A DNA stretch of 64,000 nucleotides from Rudaea sp. 3F27F6. GTDB lineage: Bacteria > Pseudomonadota > Gammaproteobacteria > Xanthomonadales > Rhodanobacteraceae. Positions 28,017 through 38,549 of this stretch are shown here, piece by piece. The DNA is taken from contig NZ_SCNG01000001.1 of NCBI RefSeq assembly GCF_005503555.1, positions 1,054,001-1,118,000 on the forward strand, in the 5' to 3' direction. Both the position numbers and the translations under genes were made by a program. The notes beneath the pieces were generated by a model, which was not told where the DNA came from, ran no database searches, and saw only the letters and a program-made list of their open reading frames with translations. Each line of letters begins with the position of its first letter. Positions within the stretch are counted from its first letter, which is position 1.

Positions 28017-28282
28017 GAGTATCCCCTAATGAAAGATTAAGCCGCACGGGCGCCCGCAAGCGAAACTCCTGCGAAAAACGTCGATCCCGATGCACGGCGT
28101 ACGCAACTACGAACCGTGCCACGACGGTGAACCGCGCTCCCCGCAAAGCGCATTCACATAGGCAACGTTTATGCTACGTAGCGGGCGCGCAAAATTTGTT
28201 GACCGAAATCACATTACGCTGCGACCTTTGCAAGCGCGATCGGCCCATGCCGGTCTCTCCTGTTCCCGGTTTCGAACTCTGA

Positions 28283-28288
28283 GACAAT
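28283..28288 (+). promoter_or_regulatory. -10 box of dsbD, leaderless type
   Basis: GACAAT ends 6 bases before the dsbD ATG. The 278-base gap upstream, shared with the collagen-like gene, has no other feature I can name. Confidence 0.5.
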
Positions 28289-28294
28289 CCCCGG

Positions 28295-30475
28295 ATGAAA
28301 TTTCTGCGCCTCGGCCTCCTCCTGACCGCTCTCGCCTGCCTGTCCGTTGCGCCCGGCGCCCGTGCCGCGGAAGCGGACGAACTGCTGCTGGTCGAGCAAG
28401 CCTACCGGCTCGAAGCCAAGGCGCTCGATCGCGAGACGATCCGCCTCGACTGGAAAATCGCAAAGGACTATTACCTCTATCGCGAGCGTATCAAGGCGAC
28501 GACGAGCGATGCGAACGTCACTCTCGGCGCGCACGACTTGCCGGCCGGCGAAAAGAAGCACGACGAATTTCTCGGCGACGTGGAGGTGTATCACCAGGAT
28601 TTTTCCTCGACGCAGAAACTGACCGCGCCGGCCGATGCCGCGCAGGTCACGCTTGCGGTGCGCTACCAGGGCTGTCACGAAGTCACGCCGAAGATTTGCT
28701 ATCCGCCGCACACGGTAAAGCTCACCGTCTCGCTGCCCGCGGCGAGCGGCGGCGGCGCATCGGTGCTGCCGGTCAGCGGCAATGGCGCGAATCTGATCAC
28801 GGGAGCGAGTTCCGGCAACGCACTCGATCCCGGCGAACCGCTGCCGGTCGACAAGGCCTACGTGTTCGAGGCGATCGCGACCAGCCCCAACGAAGTGCTT
28901 GTGCGCTTCACCATGCCGAAGGGCTATTACCTCTATCGCGACAAGACCTCGTTCCGTGCGAGCAATGCAACGCTCGGTGCACCGCGCTGGCCGGAAGGCA
29001 AACAGCATGAGGACGCCAGCTTCGGCAAGACCACGGTGTACTTCGATCAAGTCGAGGTGCCGGTCGCCGTGTCGGGGCTCGCTGCCGGTCAAGCGCTCAA
29101 ACTGACCTCGACTTTCCAGGGCTGCCTCGAAGGCAGCGTCTGCTATCCGCCGACGACGCGCAGCCTCGACGTCACGATGACCAGCGGCGGCGGCACGGCC
29201 GGCAACGCAGCCGCGCCGGCGGCCATGGACAGCGCGCAGCAGCAGGCGCGGCCGGAAGCGCCGGGCACCGGTTCGCTGTTCGCCGCGTTGTTCGCCGCGC
29301 TGCTCGGCGGCCTGATCCTCAATCTAATGCCGTGCGTGCTGCCGGTGCTTTCACTCAAGGCGATCTCGATCCTAGAAGGCGGCGAGTCGCCGGAGAAAGC
29401 GCGCACCCACGTGCTCTGGTACACCGCCGGCGTGATGATTTCGTTTGCCGCCGTCGGCCTCGCCGTGATCGCTCTGCGCCAGGCCGGGCTCGCCTATGGC
29501 TGGGGCTATCAACTGCAGCAGCCGCTGATCGTCGCGATCCTGGTCTACGTGATCGTCGCGATCGGCCTGTCTCTGTCGGGCGTGGTCCAGTTCGGCGTCG
29601 GCCTGACCAATGCCGGCCAAGGCCTCGCCTCACGCTCGGGACCGGCCGGCGACTTCTTCACCGGCGTCCTCGCCGTTGTCGTCGCGAGTCCGTGCACCGC
29701 GCCGTTCATGGGTTCGGCGCTGGCGTTCGCGTTCGCCAGTTCGACCGTGGTCGCCTTCCTCGTCTTTATCGCGCTCGGTTTGGGTCTTGCCCTGCCGTTC
29801 CTGCTGATCGGCTTCGTGCCTGCGCTCGGGCGTCTGCTGCCGCGGCCCGGCGCGTGGATGGAGACACTCAAGCAACTGCTCGCTTTTCCGATGTATCTCA
29901 CCGCCGCGTGGCTGATCTGGGTGCTCGGCAACCAGCGCGGCGTCGATGCGATCGGCCTCGTCCTCGTCGGTGTGATCGTGCTCGGACTCGCCTTGTGGTG
30001 GTTCGAACGCAGCCGCTACGGCAACGGTGCATGGCGAGCGCTCGCGCTGGTCGCCCTGCTGCTCGCGCTGCCGCCGCTGTACGCGATCTCACGACTCGAA
30101 AGACAGGCTGCCGCGCAGACCAACAACGCAGATCAGGTTGCTTTCAATCCCGCCAAGCTCGACGAACTGCGCAAATCGGGCAAGGCAGTCTTCATCGACG
30201 TCGGCGCGGACTGGTGCACGACCTGCAAGGTCAACGAACGCGCGGTGCTGCATACCGACGCGTTCCGCGATTTGCTCAAGCGCACCGACACCGTGTTCAT
30301 GGTCGCCGACTGGACCAATCCCGATCCCGATATCGAAGCCTTCCTTGCGAAGTTCCGCGCGGTCGGCGTGCCGCTCTACGTGGTGTTCCGCAAGGGCGAG
30401 GAAGGCCGCGCCTTGCCGACTGTATTGACCCACGGCATAGTTCGGGAGGCGCTCGAAGGCAAAACGGCCCCCTAG
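28295..30475 (+). CDS. dsbD: Thiol:disulfide interchange protein DsbD with two N-terminal domains
   Basis: DsbD carries electrons from cytoplasmic thioredoxin through the inner membrane to periplasmic partners. The 726-residue protein has a signal peptide (to about residue 24). Two copies of the N-terminal alpha domain follow: residues 30-147 with Cys127/Cys135 in YQGCHEV-x-ICYPP, and residues 185-295 with Cys277/Cys283 in FQGCLEGSVCYPP. The eight-helix beta domain has Cys in MPCVLPVLSLK and SPCTAPFMGSAL. The C-terminal thioredoxin domain has WCTTC (Cys641, Cys644). E. coli DsbD has only one alpha domain. It is probably leaderless, and a TlpA-type gene follows by 132 bases. Confidence 0.94.
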   Translation: MKFLRLGLLLTALACLSVAPGARAAEADELLLVEQAYRLEAKALDRETIRLDWKIAKDYYLYRERIKATTSDANVTLGAHDLPAGEKKHDEFLGDVEVYHQDFSSTQKLTAPADAAQVTLAVRYQGCHEVTPKICYPPHTVKLTVSLPAASGGGASVLPVSGNGANLITGASSGNALDPGEPLPVDKAYVFEAIATSPNEVLVRFTMPKGYYLYRDKTSFRASNATLGAPRWPEGKQHEDASFGKTTVYFDQVEVPVAVSGLAAGQALKLTSTFQGCLEGSVCYPPTTRSLDVTMTSGGGTAGNAAAPAAMDSAQQQARPEAPGTGSLFAALFAALLGGLILNLMPCVLPVLSLKAISILEGGESPEKARTHVLWYTAGVMISFAAVGLAVIALRQAGLAYGWGYQLQQPLIVAILVYVIVAIGLSLSGVVQFGVGLTNAGQGLASRSGPAGDFFTGVLAVVVASPCTAPFMGSALAFAFASSTVVAFLVFIALGLGLALPFLLIGFVPALGRLLPRPGAWMETLKQLLAFPMYLTAAWLIWVLGNQRGVDAIGLVLVGVIVLGLALWWFERSRYGNGAWRALALVALLLALPPLYAISRLERQAAAQTNNADQVAFNPAKLDELRKSGKAVFIDVGADWCTTCKVNERAVLHTDAFRDLLKRTDTVFMVADWTNPDPDIEAFLAKFRAVGVPLYVVFRKGEEGRALPTVLTHGIVREALEGKTAP

Positions 30476-30607
30476 GGACGGACCTTCGCGCAGCACGCCC
30501 GAAAAGCATTCAATCGCAATCCACTGCGGCGGACCTCGGCTTCGTCGGCGTGCGGCAAGACACAGGGCGCGAGGAATCGCGCCCTTACGACATTCCACGG
30601 ACTCGTC

Positions 30608-31162
30608 ATGTTCAATCGCTCCAATCTCATCATCGTCGCCGTCGCCATTTTCGGCGCCGCGCTCGGCCTGTTCGCGTCAAGCCGCATGGGCGGCTACGCC
30701 GACAAGCCGGTACCGCCCGGCGTCACCGTGCTCAAGATCGGCGATACGCGCGCCGATCTCGAACTGACCGATCTCGAAGGCAAGCCGCGCCGTCTGTCCG
30801 AATTCGACGGCAAGTTCGTGCTGCTCAATTTCTGGGCGACCTGGTGCGGCCCGTGTCGCGAGGAAATGCCGCTGCTCGACGCGACCCACGAAAAACTCGC
30901 GGACAAAAACGTCCGCGTAGTCGGCATCGCGATCGACGACGGCGAAGCGGTGCGCGACTTCCTCAAGCAATATCCGGTGCGCTATCCGATTCTGCTCGGC
31001 AGCGACGAGGACGATCCGTCGCTGCGTTTCGGCGACACCAAGAGCGTGCTGCCGTACAGCGTGCTGATCGCGCCCGACGGCAAACTACTCGCCCAGCGCG
31101 CCGGCTACTTCAGCGAAGAAACCTTGGCGCACTGGCTGGCGCCGCACCTGCCTCCGAGCTGA
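30608..31162 (+). CDS. TlpA/ResA-family thioredoxin-like protein
   Basis: A 184-residue membrane-anchored thioredoxin. One N-terminal helix (LIIVAVAIFGAALGLFA) is followed by an AhpC/TSA-Redoxin fold with the active site FWATWCGPCREEMPLL (Cys80, Cys83) and the cis-Pro region LPYSVLI. Such proteins reduce disulfides in the periplasm, often for cytochrome c maturation, and receive electrons from DsbD or CcdA. Its position 132 bases after dsbD on the same strand supports DsbD as the donor. No cytochrome c genes are in the window. Confidence 0.9.
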   Translation: MFNRSNLIIVAVAIFGAALGLFASSRMGGYADKPVPPGVTVLKIGDTRADLELTDLEGKPRRLSEFDGKFVLLNFWATWCGPCREEMPLLDATHEKLADKNVRVVGIAIDDGEAVRDFLKQYPVRYPILLGSDEDDPSLRFGDTKSVLPYSVLIAPDGKLLAQRAGYFSEETLAHWLAPHLPPS

Positions 31163-31172
31163 GGCAAACTAC

Positions 31173-32771
31173 TCAATCGACGCACGGCGCGACGTGCAGA
31201 CCACTCGCATCGTCCGTCGCCACTTCCTCCGCCGCAGACTCTTCGTGCGCCGCGGCCGTGCCGAGCAGGGCCAGCACGAGCACAGCCGTGACCGCGGTCG
31301 CGACGGCCAATCCATAGATCAGCGTACTCGACGCATCGCAATAGAGCCGTGAAAGCGCGCCTACGTCGGCAGCCGCGCCAAGCGTCTGCGCAGCGCCGGC
31401 CGGATCGGCGATAGACAGGCGCTGCAGCGCCGATGCCGAGGCATCGCCCTGCAACAACGGCAATGACGCAAGCAGGCGTTTGCCGAGCAGGGTCGCCAGC
31501 GCCGCGGCCGCGAGCGCAAGCACGATGCCTTCGCCGGCAACGCGGCTCGCGCCGAAAATGCCGGCGGCCATGCCGGCGCGTTCCTTCGGCACCACGCTGA
31601 TCGCGAGGCCGTCCATCAGCCCCCACGGCACCGCCGCGCCTATACCGATAACGATAAGCGGCGCGATCCAATCGCTGCCGGCCACGCCCGCGGCAAGATG
31701 CCCGAGCCATACCAGGCCGGCCGTCGCGAGCAGCAGGGACGCGCTGCACAGCACGCCCGGCGCGATGCGATGACTCAGCAGCGCGCCGAGAAACGGCACC
31801 ACGAGCATCGGCGCAGACAAGGCGGCCATCAACAGACCGGCGTCGAGCGCGCTGTAGCCGTCGACGCCGATCAGGCGCACCGGCAGCACGACGATCAGAA
31901 CGAGATAGCAGAAACCCGTGCCGATCGGCAGCAACTGCGCGCCGACGAAGCGCGGATAACGGAACAAGGACAAGTCGAGCATCGGCCGCGCCATGCGCTG
32001 CTCGATGCGCACGAACAGCGCGAGCAGCAGCGCCGATGCGATGAGCGCGGCGAGCACGAGCGGATGACTCCAACCGTACTCGGGCGCTTCGAGCACGCCG
32101 GCGGTGAACAGGGCCAGCATCGCGGTGAAGGCCAGACTGCCGGGCAGATCGATGCCGGCCGCATCCGGGTCACGCGATTCGCGCATGCGCGGCACGCCGA
32201 ACACGGCGGCGGCGACCGCGACGACGAGGCTGGAGACGAAGATCGTGCGCCAGCCCCACTGCTGCACGAGCGCGCCGGCCAGGCTCGGACCGAAGGCGAG
32301 ACCGACACCGAACGTGGTGCCGAGCAGGCTGAACGCGCGCAGCCGCGCCGGACCGTGGAATTCCTGCGCGAGTGCCGCGTTGCCGCCGGCCAACGCCGCG
32401 GCCGCGGCGACACCCTGCGCGGCGCGCAGTAGGTTGAGCACGAGCAGATTCGGCGTGAACACGAGCGCCAGCGACGCGGCGGCGAAGCCGACGATGCCGA
32501 GCGCGAACACGCGCTTGCGGCCGATCGCGTCGGCGAGCCCGCCCGCAGCCATAAGGCAGCTGCCGAAGCCGAGCATGAAGGCGTTGGTCATCCAGTTGAG
32601 CGCGGCCGGACTGCCGCCGAGCTCGTGGGCGATCGCCGGAATGGCGATCGGCGGCCCGGTGAAATTCAACGGCAGCACGAGGCCGGCCAGACACACCGCG
32701 GCCAGGATCAGATAGCGATCCAGACGCGCCTGCGCGGGCTCTGCAGAAGAGGTCGATGCGGGGAGAGACAT
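31173..32771 (-). CDS. MFS drug-type transporter (DHA2, 14 helices)
   Basis: A 532-residue major-facilitator protein with about 14 hydrophobic helices. MFS motif A appears as GGLADAIGRKRVFALG after helix 2, and LLGTTFGVGLAFGPSLAGALV matches motif C of drug:H+ antiporters. The likely role is export of a small toxic compound by proton antiport; the compound is unknown. The ATG at 32771 lacks a clear ribosome site. The long open frame upstream of it is shadow. It is divergent from a LysR regulator, which probably controls it. Confidence 0.88.
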   Translation of the reverse strand: MSLPASTSSAEPAQARLDRYLILAAVCLAGLVLPLNFTGPPIAIPAIAHELGGSPAALNWMTNAFMLGFGSCLMAAGGLADAIGRKRVFALGIVGFAAASLALVFTPNLLVLNLLRAAQGVAAAAALAGGNAALAQEFHGPARLRAFSLLGTTFGVGLAFGPSLAGALVQQWGWRTIFVSSLVVAVAAAVFGVPRMRESRDPDAAGIDLPGSLAFTAMLALFTAGVLEAPEYGWSHPLVLAALIASALLLALFVRIEQRMARPMLDLSLFRYPRFVGAQLLPIGTGFCYLVLIVVLPVRLIGVDGYSALDAGLLMAALSAPMLVVPFLGALLSHRIAPGVLCSASLLLATAGLVWLGHLAAGVAGSDWIAPLIVIGIGAAVPWGLMDGLAISVVPKERAGMAAGIFGASRVAGEGIVLALAAAALATLLGKRLLASLPLLQGDASASALQRLSIADPAGAAQTLGAAADVGALSRLYCDASSTLIYGLAVATAVTAVLVLALLGTAAAHEESAAEEVATDDASGLHVAPCVD

Positions 32772-32813
32772 AAGAAAATCGGGATCGGAAAGAGGGCGTA
32801 CAAAGGCTATCTG

Positions 32814-32878
32814 CGCTTCAATTTCCGAAAAATAGGCCGACTTTCCTTTCTTTGTGGAAAAATACGCTTCAATTTCCG
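32814..32878. promoter_or_regulatory. Direct repeat in the MFS/LysR intergenic region, candidate operator
   Basis: The 14-mer CGCTTCAATTTCCG occurs twice, at 32814-32827 and 32865-32878, 51 bases apart. GAAAAATA follows the first copy closely and precedes the second. Such paired sites between a LysR gene and its divergent target are typical regulator binding sites. Confidence 0.55.
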
Positions 32879-32894
32879 CGCTCGATCCCCGCCC

Positions 32895-33803
32895 ATGGAC
32901 AAATTCGGCAGCCTCCTCGCCTTCGTGCGTACTGCGGAAACGCGCAGCTTCGTCGCCAGCGCACGCCTGCTCGGCATGTCTGCGTCGGCGGTCGGCAAGA
33001 GCGTGGCCAAGCTCGAAGCCGAACTCGGCGTACGCCTGTTCGAGCGCAATACGCGCAACGTCAGCCTGACCGAGCAGGGCCGGCTCTACTACGAGCGCTG
33101 CCGGCCGCTGCTCGACGAACTGGCCGAGACCGAGGCGATCCTGACTCATTCGATGCAGGCGCCGCGCGGGCGGCTGCGCGTCAGTCTGCCGACCAACGGC
33201 TATCGTTTCCTCGTGCCCGTGCTGCCCGAGTTCCGCGCGCGCTATCCCGACATCGAACTCGATCTCGACTTCAACGACCAACTTGTCGACGTGGTCGCCG
33301 ATGGTTTCGACCTGGCGATCCGCAGCGGCGCCATGCCTGATTCGCGCCTGCAGGCACGGCGGATGATGCCGTTCTGCTTCCGCCTCTGCGCGTCGCCCGA
33401 CTATCTCGCCGACCGTGGCGTGCCGAAGCGGCCGGCCGACCTGGAAAAACACGCCTGCATCCATTTCCGCTTCGCCCACAGCGGCAAGCTGCAGGAGTGG
33501 GCGCTGAAACTCGAGCCTGACGAACGCCCGCCGGCGCTGCCGGTCAGCCTGATCTGCAACAACAGCGAGGCGGCGATCACCGCGGCGATCCATGGCCTCG
33601 GCATCATCTACAGCGTCAACTTCCTCGTCGATGCGGCGCTCGCCGAAGGACGCCTGGTGCGCGTGCTCGCCGACTACGAGGCGCAATCGGGCCAGTTCTG
33701 GCTGCTCTGGCCGAGCCAGAAGCAGATGCCGCCCAAGTTGCGCGTGTTCATCGATTTTCTCAGCGCGTGTTTGTGCCGCGGTCCCCAATTGCCCATGGCA
33801 TAG
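32895..33803 (+). CDS. LysR-family transcriptional regulator
   Basis: A 302-residue regulator. The winged helix-turn-helix lies at residues 1-60 ([49 protein letters not shown]). The LysR substrate-binding domain follows ([21 protein letters not shown], then [19 protein letters not shown]). I chose the ATG at 32895 because the HTH begins at once; 90 codons of upstream frame are shadow. It is divergent from the MFS exporter and probably activates or represses it. The inducer is unknown. Confidence 0.92.
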   Translation: MDKFGSLLAFVRTAETRSFVASARLLGMSASAVGKSVAKLEAELGVRLFERNTRNVSLTEQGRLYYERCRPLLDELAETEAILTHSMQAPRGRLRVSLPTNGYRFLVPVLPEFRARYPDIELDLDFNDQLVDVVADGFDLAIRSGAMPDSRLQARRMMPFCFRLCASPDYLADRGVPKRPADLEKHACIHFRFAHSGKLQEWALKLEPDERPPALPVSLICNNSEAAITAAIHGLGIIYSVNFLVDAALAEGRLVRVLADYEAQSGQFWLLWPSQKQMPPKLRVFIDFLSACLCRGPQLPMA

Positions 33804-33936
33804 CCAGGGAGGAGATCGATTTCGTCAAACAGCGTCCAACTCCGGCGATTTTGCGAACATCGTGCTGGACAACCTCGGACCGTCGGCGCAAACTTGCGCG
33901 CCTTGGCCGGACCCTCGGCCGGCATCCAGCGAACTC

Positions 33937-34386
33937 GTGGCGAAAATTCTCGTCCTGCACGGCCCCAATCTGAATCTGCTCGGCACACGCGAGCCGGAGA
34001 TCTACGGCCGCGCCACGCTCGACGATATCAACGCCGACCTGGCCGAACGCGCGAAAGCGGCAGGCCACGCGCTCGAACACTTGCAGTCGAACGCCGAGCA
34101 CGAGCTGGTCGGCCGCGTGCAACAGGCGCGCAGCGACGGCACGGCGTTCATTCTGATCAATCCCGGCGCGTTCACCCACACCAGCATCGCCCTGCGCGAC
34201 GCGTTCGCGGCCGTGGCGATCCCGTTCATCGAAGTGCACCTGTCGAACGTCCATGCGCGCGAGGCGTTCCGCCGCCACAGCTACCTATCCGACCTCGCGG
34301 TCGGCGTGATCTGCGGTCTCGGACCGATCGGCTACGGCCTCGCGCTCGCAGCCGCCGTGCAGCGGCTCGATGCGGCGTCGGCGTAA
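33937..34386 (+). CDS. aroQ: 3-dehydroquinate dehydratase, type II
   Basis: AroQ converts 3-dehydroquinate to 3-dehydroshikimate in the shikimate pathway. The 149-residue protein has all type II marks: [19 protein letters not shown] with Arg18 and catalytic Tyr23, [10 protein letters not shown] with Asn75, and IEVHLSN with Glu99 and His101. The start is the GTG at 33937, which gives the normal length. It is followed by accB after 63 bases, the aroQ-accB-accC order common in gammaproteobacteria. Confidence 0.95.
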   Translation: MAKILVLHGPNLNLLGTREPEIYGRATLDDINADLAERAKAAGHALEHLQSNAEHELVGRVQQARSDGTAFILINPGAFTHTSIALRDAFAAVAIPFIEVHLSNVHAREAFRRHSYLSDLAVGVICGLGPIGYGLALAAAVQRLDAASA

Positions 34387-34449
34387 CGGGCCGCGCCCGC
34401 CGAAATCCTAAAAGCAAAAGATAATCGGAACCAAAAGAAAGGTTTATAT

Positions 34450-34923
34450 ATGGACCTGCGCAAAATAAAAAAACTGATCGATATCCTCGAGGAATCCAAC
34501 CTCGCCGAACTTGAAATCAAGGAAGGCGAGGAATCCGTGCGTCTGTCGCGCGTGCCGAAGGGCCTCGTGGGAACGGCGGCCGTCGCGCCGGCGACGCACG
34601 TCCAGGTTGCGGCGCCCGCGCACGCGCCGGCACCCGCCCCCGCGGCCAGCGCACCGGCGCCGGCGGCTGGCGGCAAGGAATTGCCGCCGGGCCACGTGCT
34701 GCGCTCGCCGATGGTCGGCACTTTCTATGCCTCGCCGAATCCCGAGGCGCCGCCGTTCGTCAAGGTCGGCCAAACCGTCAAGATCGGCGACACGCTCGGC
34801 ATCATCGAGGCGATGAAGATGTTTAACCAGATCGAAGCCGACGCGGCGGGAACCGTGCTCGCGGTGCTCGCGACGAGCGGCCAGCCGGTCGAATTCGATG
34901 AGCCGCTGTTTGTTATCGGGTGA
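34450..34923 (+). CDS. accB: Biotin carboxyl carrier protein of acetyl-CoA carboxylase
   Basis: AccB carries carboxybiotin between biotin carboxylase and carboxyltransferase in fatty-acid synthesis. The 157-residue protein has the usual helical start ([18 protein letters not shown]), an Ala/Pro-rich linker (about 45-75), and the biotinyl domain with EAMKM, where Lys123 is the biotin site. The thumb region ([20 protein letters not shown]) is present. The stop codon lies at the edge of a GAGCGGT inverted repeat that separates it from accC. Confidence 0.97.
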   Translation: MDLRKIKKLIDILEESNLAELEIKEGEESVRLSRVPKGLVGTAAVAPATHVQVAAPAHAPAPAPAASAPAPAAGGKELPPGHVLRSPMVGTFYASPNPEAPPFVKVGQTVKIGDTLGIIEAMKMFNQIEADAAGTVLAVLATSGQPVEFDEPLFVIG

Positions 34924-34990
34924 GCGGCTGAACGGTGAGCGGTGAGCGGAAAACGCTCTTGCCGCTGACCGCTCACCGCTGACCGCTCAC
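34921..34990. repeat. GAGCGGT-heptad inverted repeat, copy 1 (accB-accC)
   Basis: The left arm is made of TGAGCGG-type units (34921-34949) and the right arm of CCGCTCA/CCGCTGA units (34962-34990), with a 12-base loop. It begins on the accB TGA stop. Related elements lie at 37473-37560 and 45858-45939. It could act as an attenuator or stabilising stem within the operon. Confidence 0.75.
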
Positions 34991-35030
34991 ACGGATCAGT
35001 CCAGCCCATGACAAACAGCGAAAGCGTCTC

Positions 35031-36407
<1,377 letters not shown>

Positions 36408-36448
36408 AATTGCCGAAGGCTATGGCGACGAGGAGCGACGCCCTCGTT

Positions 36449-36569
36449 CGTCATTCCCGCGAAGGCGGGAATCCAGCGACTTCGCTCTTGCAAACATATG
36501 CAGCGCAAGAGCGGAAGAGATGACCCACCCTGCGGCTGTTGAAAACGCCCCGCCTTTGCGGGAACGACG
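36449..36569. repeat. 121-base MITE-like element with inverted ends upstream of prmA
   Basis: The ends are 21-base imperfect inverted repeats: CGTCATTCCCGCGAAGGCGG at 36449 and the complement of CGTCGTTCCCGCAAAGGCGG ending at 36569 (two mismatches). Each end also folds on itself. The CATTCCCGCGAAGGCGGGAA motif is a widespread dispersed repeat in proteobacteria. It ends 8 bases before the prmA ATG and codes for nothing. Confidence 0.7.
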
Positions 36570-36577
36570 GCAAAAAT

Positions 36578-37483
36578 ATGTCATGGCTTGAACTCTCCCT
36601 GACCCTGCACGCAAAACAGCAGGAACAAATCGAACTCGCGCTCGAAGATCTCGGCGCGCTGTCGATCACGCTGCGCGACGCGGACGCCGACACCCCCGAC
36701 GAGCGCGCGATCTTCGAACCCGGCGTCGGCGAGCTGCCGCTGTGGAACGAGATCGTGCTGCAGGCGCTTTTCGACGGCGGCACCGACCGCAGCGGCCTCG
36801 TCCATGCGCTGCACGAACTCGTGCCCGAACTCGCGCCGGAGCGCATCGCGTTCCGCGAGGTCGAGGACCAGGATTGGACGCGCGCGTGGATGGACACGTA
36901 CCAACCGATGCAGTTCGGCGCACGCCTGTGGATTTATCCGAGCACGGTCGCGCCGACCGCGGACGATGGCGGCAAGGTCATCGTCCATCTCGATCCCGGT
37001 CTCGCCTTCGGCACGGGCACGCATCCGACCACGGCGCTGTGCCTGGAATGGCTCGACGCGACCGCCGTCGCAGACAAGACCTTGATCGACTTCGGCTGCG
37101 GATCGGGCGTGCTCGCCGTGGCCGCACTCAAGCTCGGCGCCGCGCGCGCGATCGGCGTCGACAATGATCCACAAGCGATCGAGGCGAGCCGCGTCAACGC
37201 CGAACGCAACGGCGTGGCAGAAAAAGTCGAGTTGTATCTGCCGCAGGATTTCCCCGAAATGCGCGCCGACATCCTGATCGCGAACATTCTCGCCGGGCCA
37301 CTCGGCGATCTCGCCGCACAGTTCGCCGCCTGCGTCGAGCCGGGCGGCCTGCTCGCGCTGTCGGGCATTCTGCAGGGTCAGGAAAGCGAATTGCTCACGC
37401 GTTATGCGCAATGGTTCGACGATCTCGCCGTGGCGACGCGCGAAGACTGGGTGCGTATCACGGCAAGAAGGCGTGAGCGGTGA
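36578..37483 (+). CDS. prmA: Ribosomal protein L11 methyltransferase
   Basis: PrmA trimethylates ribosomal protein L11 with SAM. The 301-residue protein has the N-terminal substrate domain (MSWLELSLTLHAKQQEQIELALEDLGA), the linker GLAFGTGTHPTTALCLEWL, and the SAM site DFGCGSGVLAVAALKLGA followed by NILAGPLGDLA. The ATG at 36578 lies just after a repeat element; a TTG start inside the repeat is rejected. The last four codons, including the stop, are part of a GAGCGGT repeat, so the C-terminal Arg-Glu-Arg comes from that element. Confidence 0.96.
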   Translation: MSWLELSLTLHAKQQEQIELALEDLGALSITLRDADADTPDERAIFEPGVGELPLWNEIVLQALFDGGTDRSGLVHALHELVPELAPERIAFREVEDQDWTRAWMDTYQPMQFGARLWIYPSTVAPTADDGGKVIVHLDPGLAFGTGTHPTTALCLEWLDATAVADKTLIDFGCGSGVLAVAALKLGAARAIGVDNDPQAIEASRVNAERNGVAEKVELYLPQDFPEMRADILIANILAGPLGDLAAQFAACVEPGGLLALSGILQGQESELLTRYAQWFDDLAVATREDWVRITARRRER

Positions 37484-37560
37484 GCCGTAAGCGGTAAGCG
37501 GTGAAGAGCCAACTGCGCCGCTCTATTTCTTTTCCCGCTCACCGCTCACCGCTTACGGCT
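37473..37560. repeat. GAGCGGT-heptad inverted repeat, copy 2 (prmA-DUF3426)
   Basis: The left arm GTGAGCGGTGAGCCGTAAGC (from 37473) is mirrored by CCGCTCACCGCTTACGGCT, which ends at 37560. The prmA stop lies inside the left arm, and the right arm ends 12 bases before the -10 box of the next gene. Confidence 0.75.
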
Positions 37561-37571
37561 CCCCGGCCCAG

Positions 37572-37577
37572 TACAAT
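37572..37577 (+). promoter_or_regulatory. -10 box of the DUF3426 gene, leaderless type
   Basis: TACAAT ends 6 bases before the ATG at 37584. There is no ribosome site. Confidence 0.6.
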
Positions 37578-37583
37578 CCCTCC

Positions 37584-38351
37584 ATGTACACGCAGTGCCC
37601 CGAATGCCTGACGATCTACCTGATCGCGCCCGAGGCGCTCGCGCAGGCGCGCGGCAGCGTGTCCTGCAGTCATTGCACGGCCGTGTTCGACGCCCTGCGC
37701 ACGCTGACCGACAATCTGCCGATCGGCGCACAGCGCCTCGCTTCGCACGAATCGGATGCGTCGGTGCCCGACCTTGTCCAGCCGGTCATGCGCCCGATCG
37801 CCGCCGCGAACATCGCCACGCATGCGGGGCCGGCCGCCGCGCCGACGCCGGAGTTCGCGCGCACGCATCCGGCGCCTTCGGCGAGGTCGAATCGGATCTG
37901 GAAAGGCGGCATCGCGATTCTCGCGCCGCTGCTGCTCGCCCAGATTGCCTGGGCCGAGCGCACCGAACTGTTGCAGAACCCGACTTCGCGCGCCTGGCTC
38001 GAACGCGGCTGCTCTCTTTTGCACTGCACGCTGCCGGTGGCGCACGACGCAGAAAACTTCGTCCTGCTCTCGCGCGACGTGCGTCCGCATCCTTCCGTAC
38101 CGAACGCGCTGATCATCTCGGCCACGCTGCGCAACGACGCCGACGTGGCCCAGGCGTTTCCGATCGTCGAGATCACCCTGACCGATCTCGACGAACAGCG
38201 CATTGCGATGCGGCGCTTCAAACCGTCCGAGTATCTCGGCGACGTGCGCACGCTCAGCGCCGGTCTCGCCGCGCACGCATCGACCGCGCTCGTGTTCGAA
38301 GTCGCCGATCCGGGCAAGAACGCGGTCGCCTACGAATTCAAATTTCTCTGA
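37584..38351 (+). CDS. Zinc-ribbon and DUF3426 membrane protein
   Basis: A 255-residue protein. It has an N-terminal MJ0042-type zinc ribbon (CPECLTIY and CSHC, four Cys within the first 32 residues), a variable linker, and one membrane helix near residue 115 (GGIAILAPLLLAQIAWA). The DUF3426 domain follows (PSVPNALIISATLRNDADVAQAFPIVEITLTD). This protein is commonly coded between prmA and fis in gammaproteobacteria, as here. The function is not established. A TACAAT 6 bases before the ATG points to its own promoter and a leaderless mRNA. Confidence 0.9.
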   Translation: MYTQCPECLTIYLIAPEALAQARGSVSCSHCTAVFDALRTLTDNLPIGAQRLASHESDASVPDLVQPVMRPIAAANIATHAGPAAAPTPEFARTHPAPSARSNRIWKGGIAILAPLLLAQIAWAERTELLQNPTSRAWLERGCSLLHCTLPVAHDAENFVLLSRDVRPHPSVPNALIISATLRNDADVAQAFPIVEITLTDLDEQRIAMRRFKPSEYLGDVRTLSAGLAAHASTALVFEVADPGKNAVAYEFKFL

Positions 38352-38549
38352 GCAATGCACGCCAAATAGGAACGGCGCTTGCATATATGCCTTCGTCTTC
38401 GAAGACAAGACAAAAAAATACTTAACTAGTGAGCGCCGCAGCGATAAACTATCCGACCCGCGCTGCAAAATCTTCAGCTTCGATCGCGCACGCAGGGTGC
38501 GGGTTTGCCGTACACAGGGAAGACTGGAAACAAAGGGGACACCCAGACC

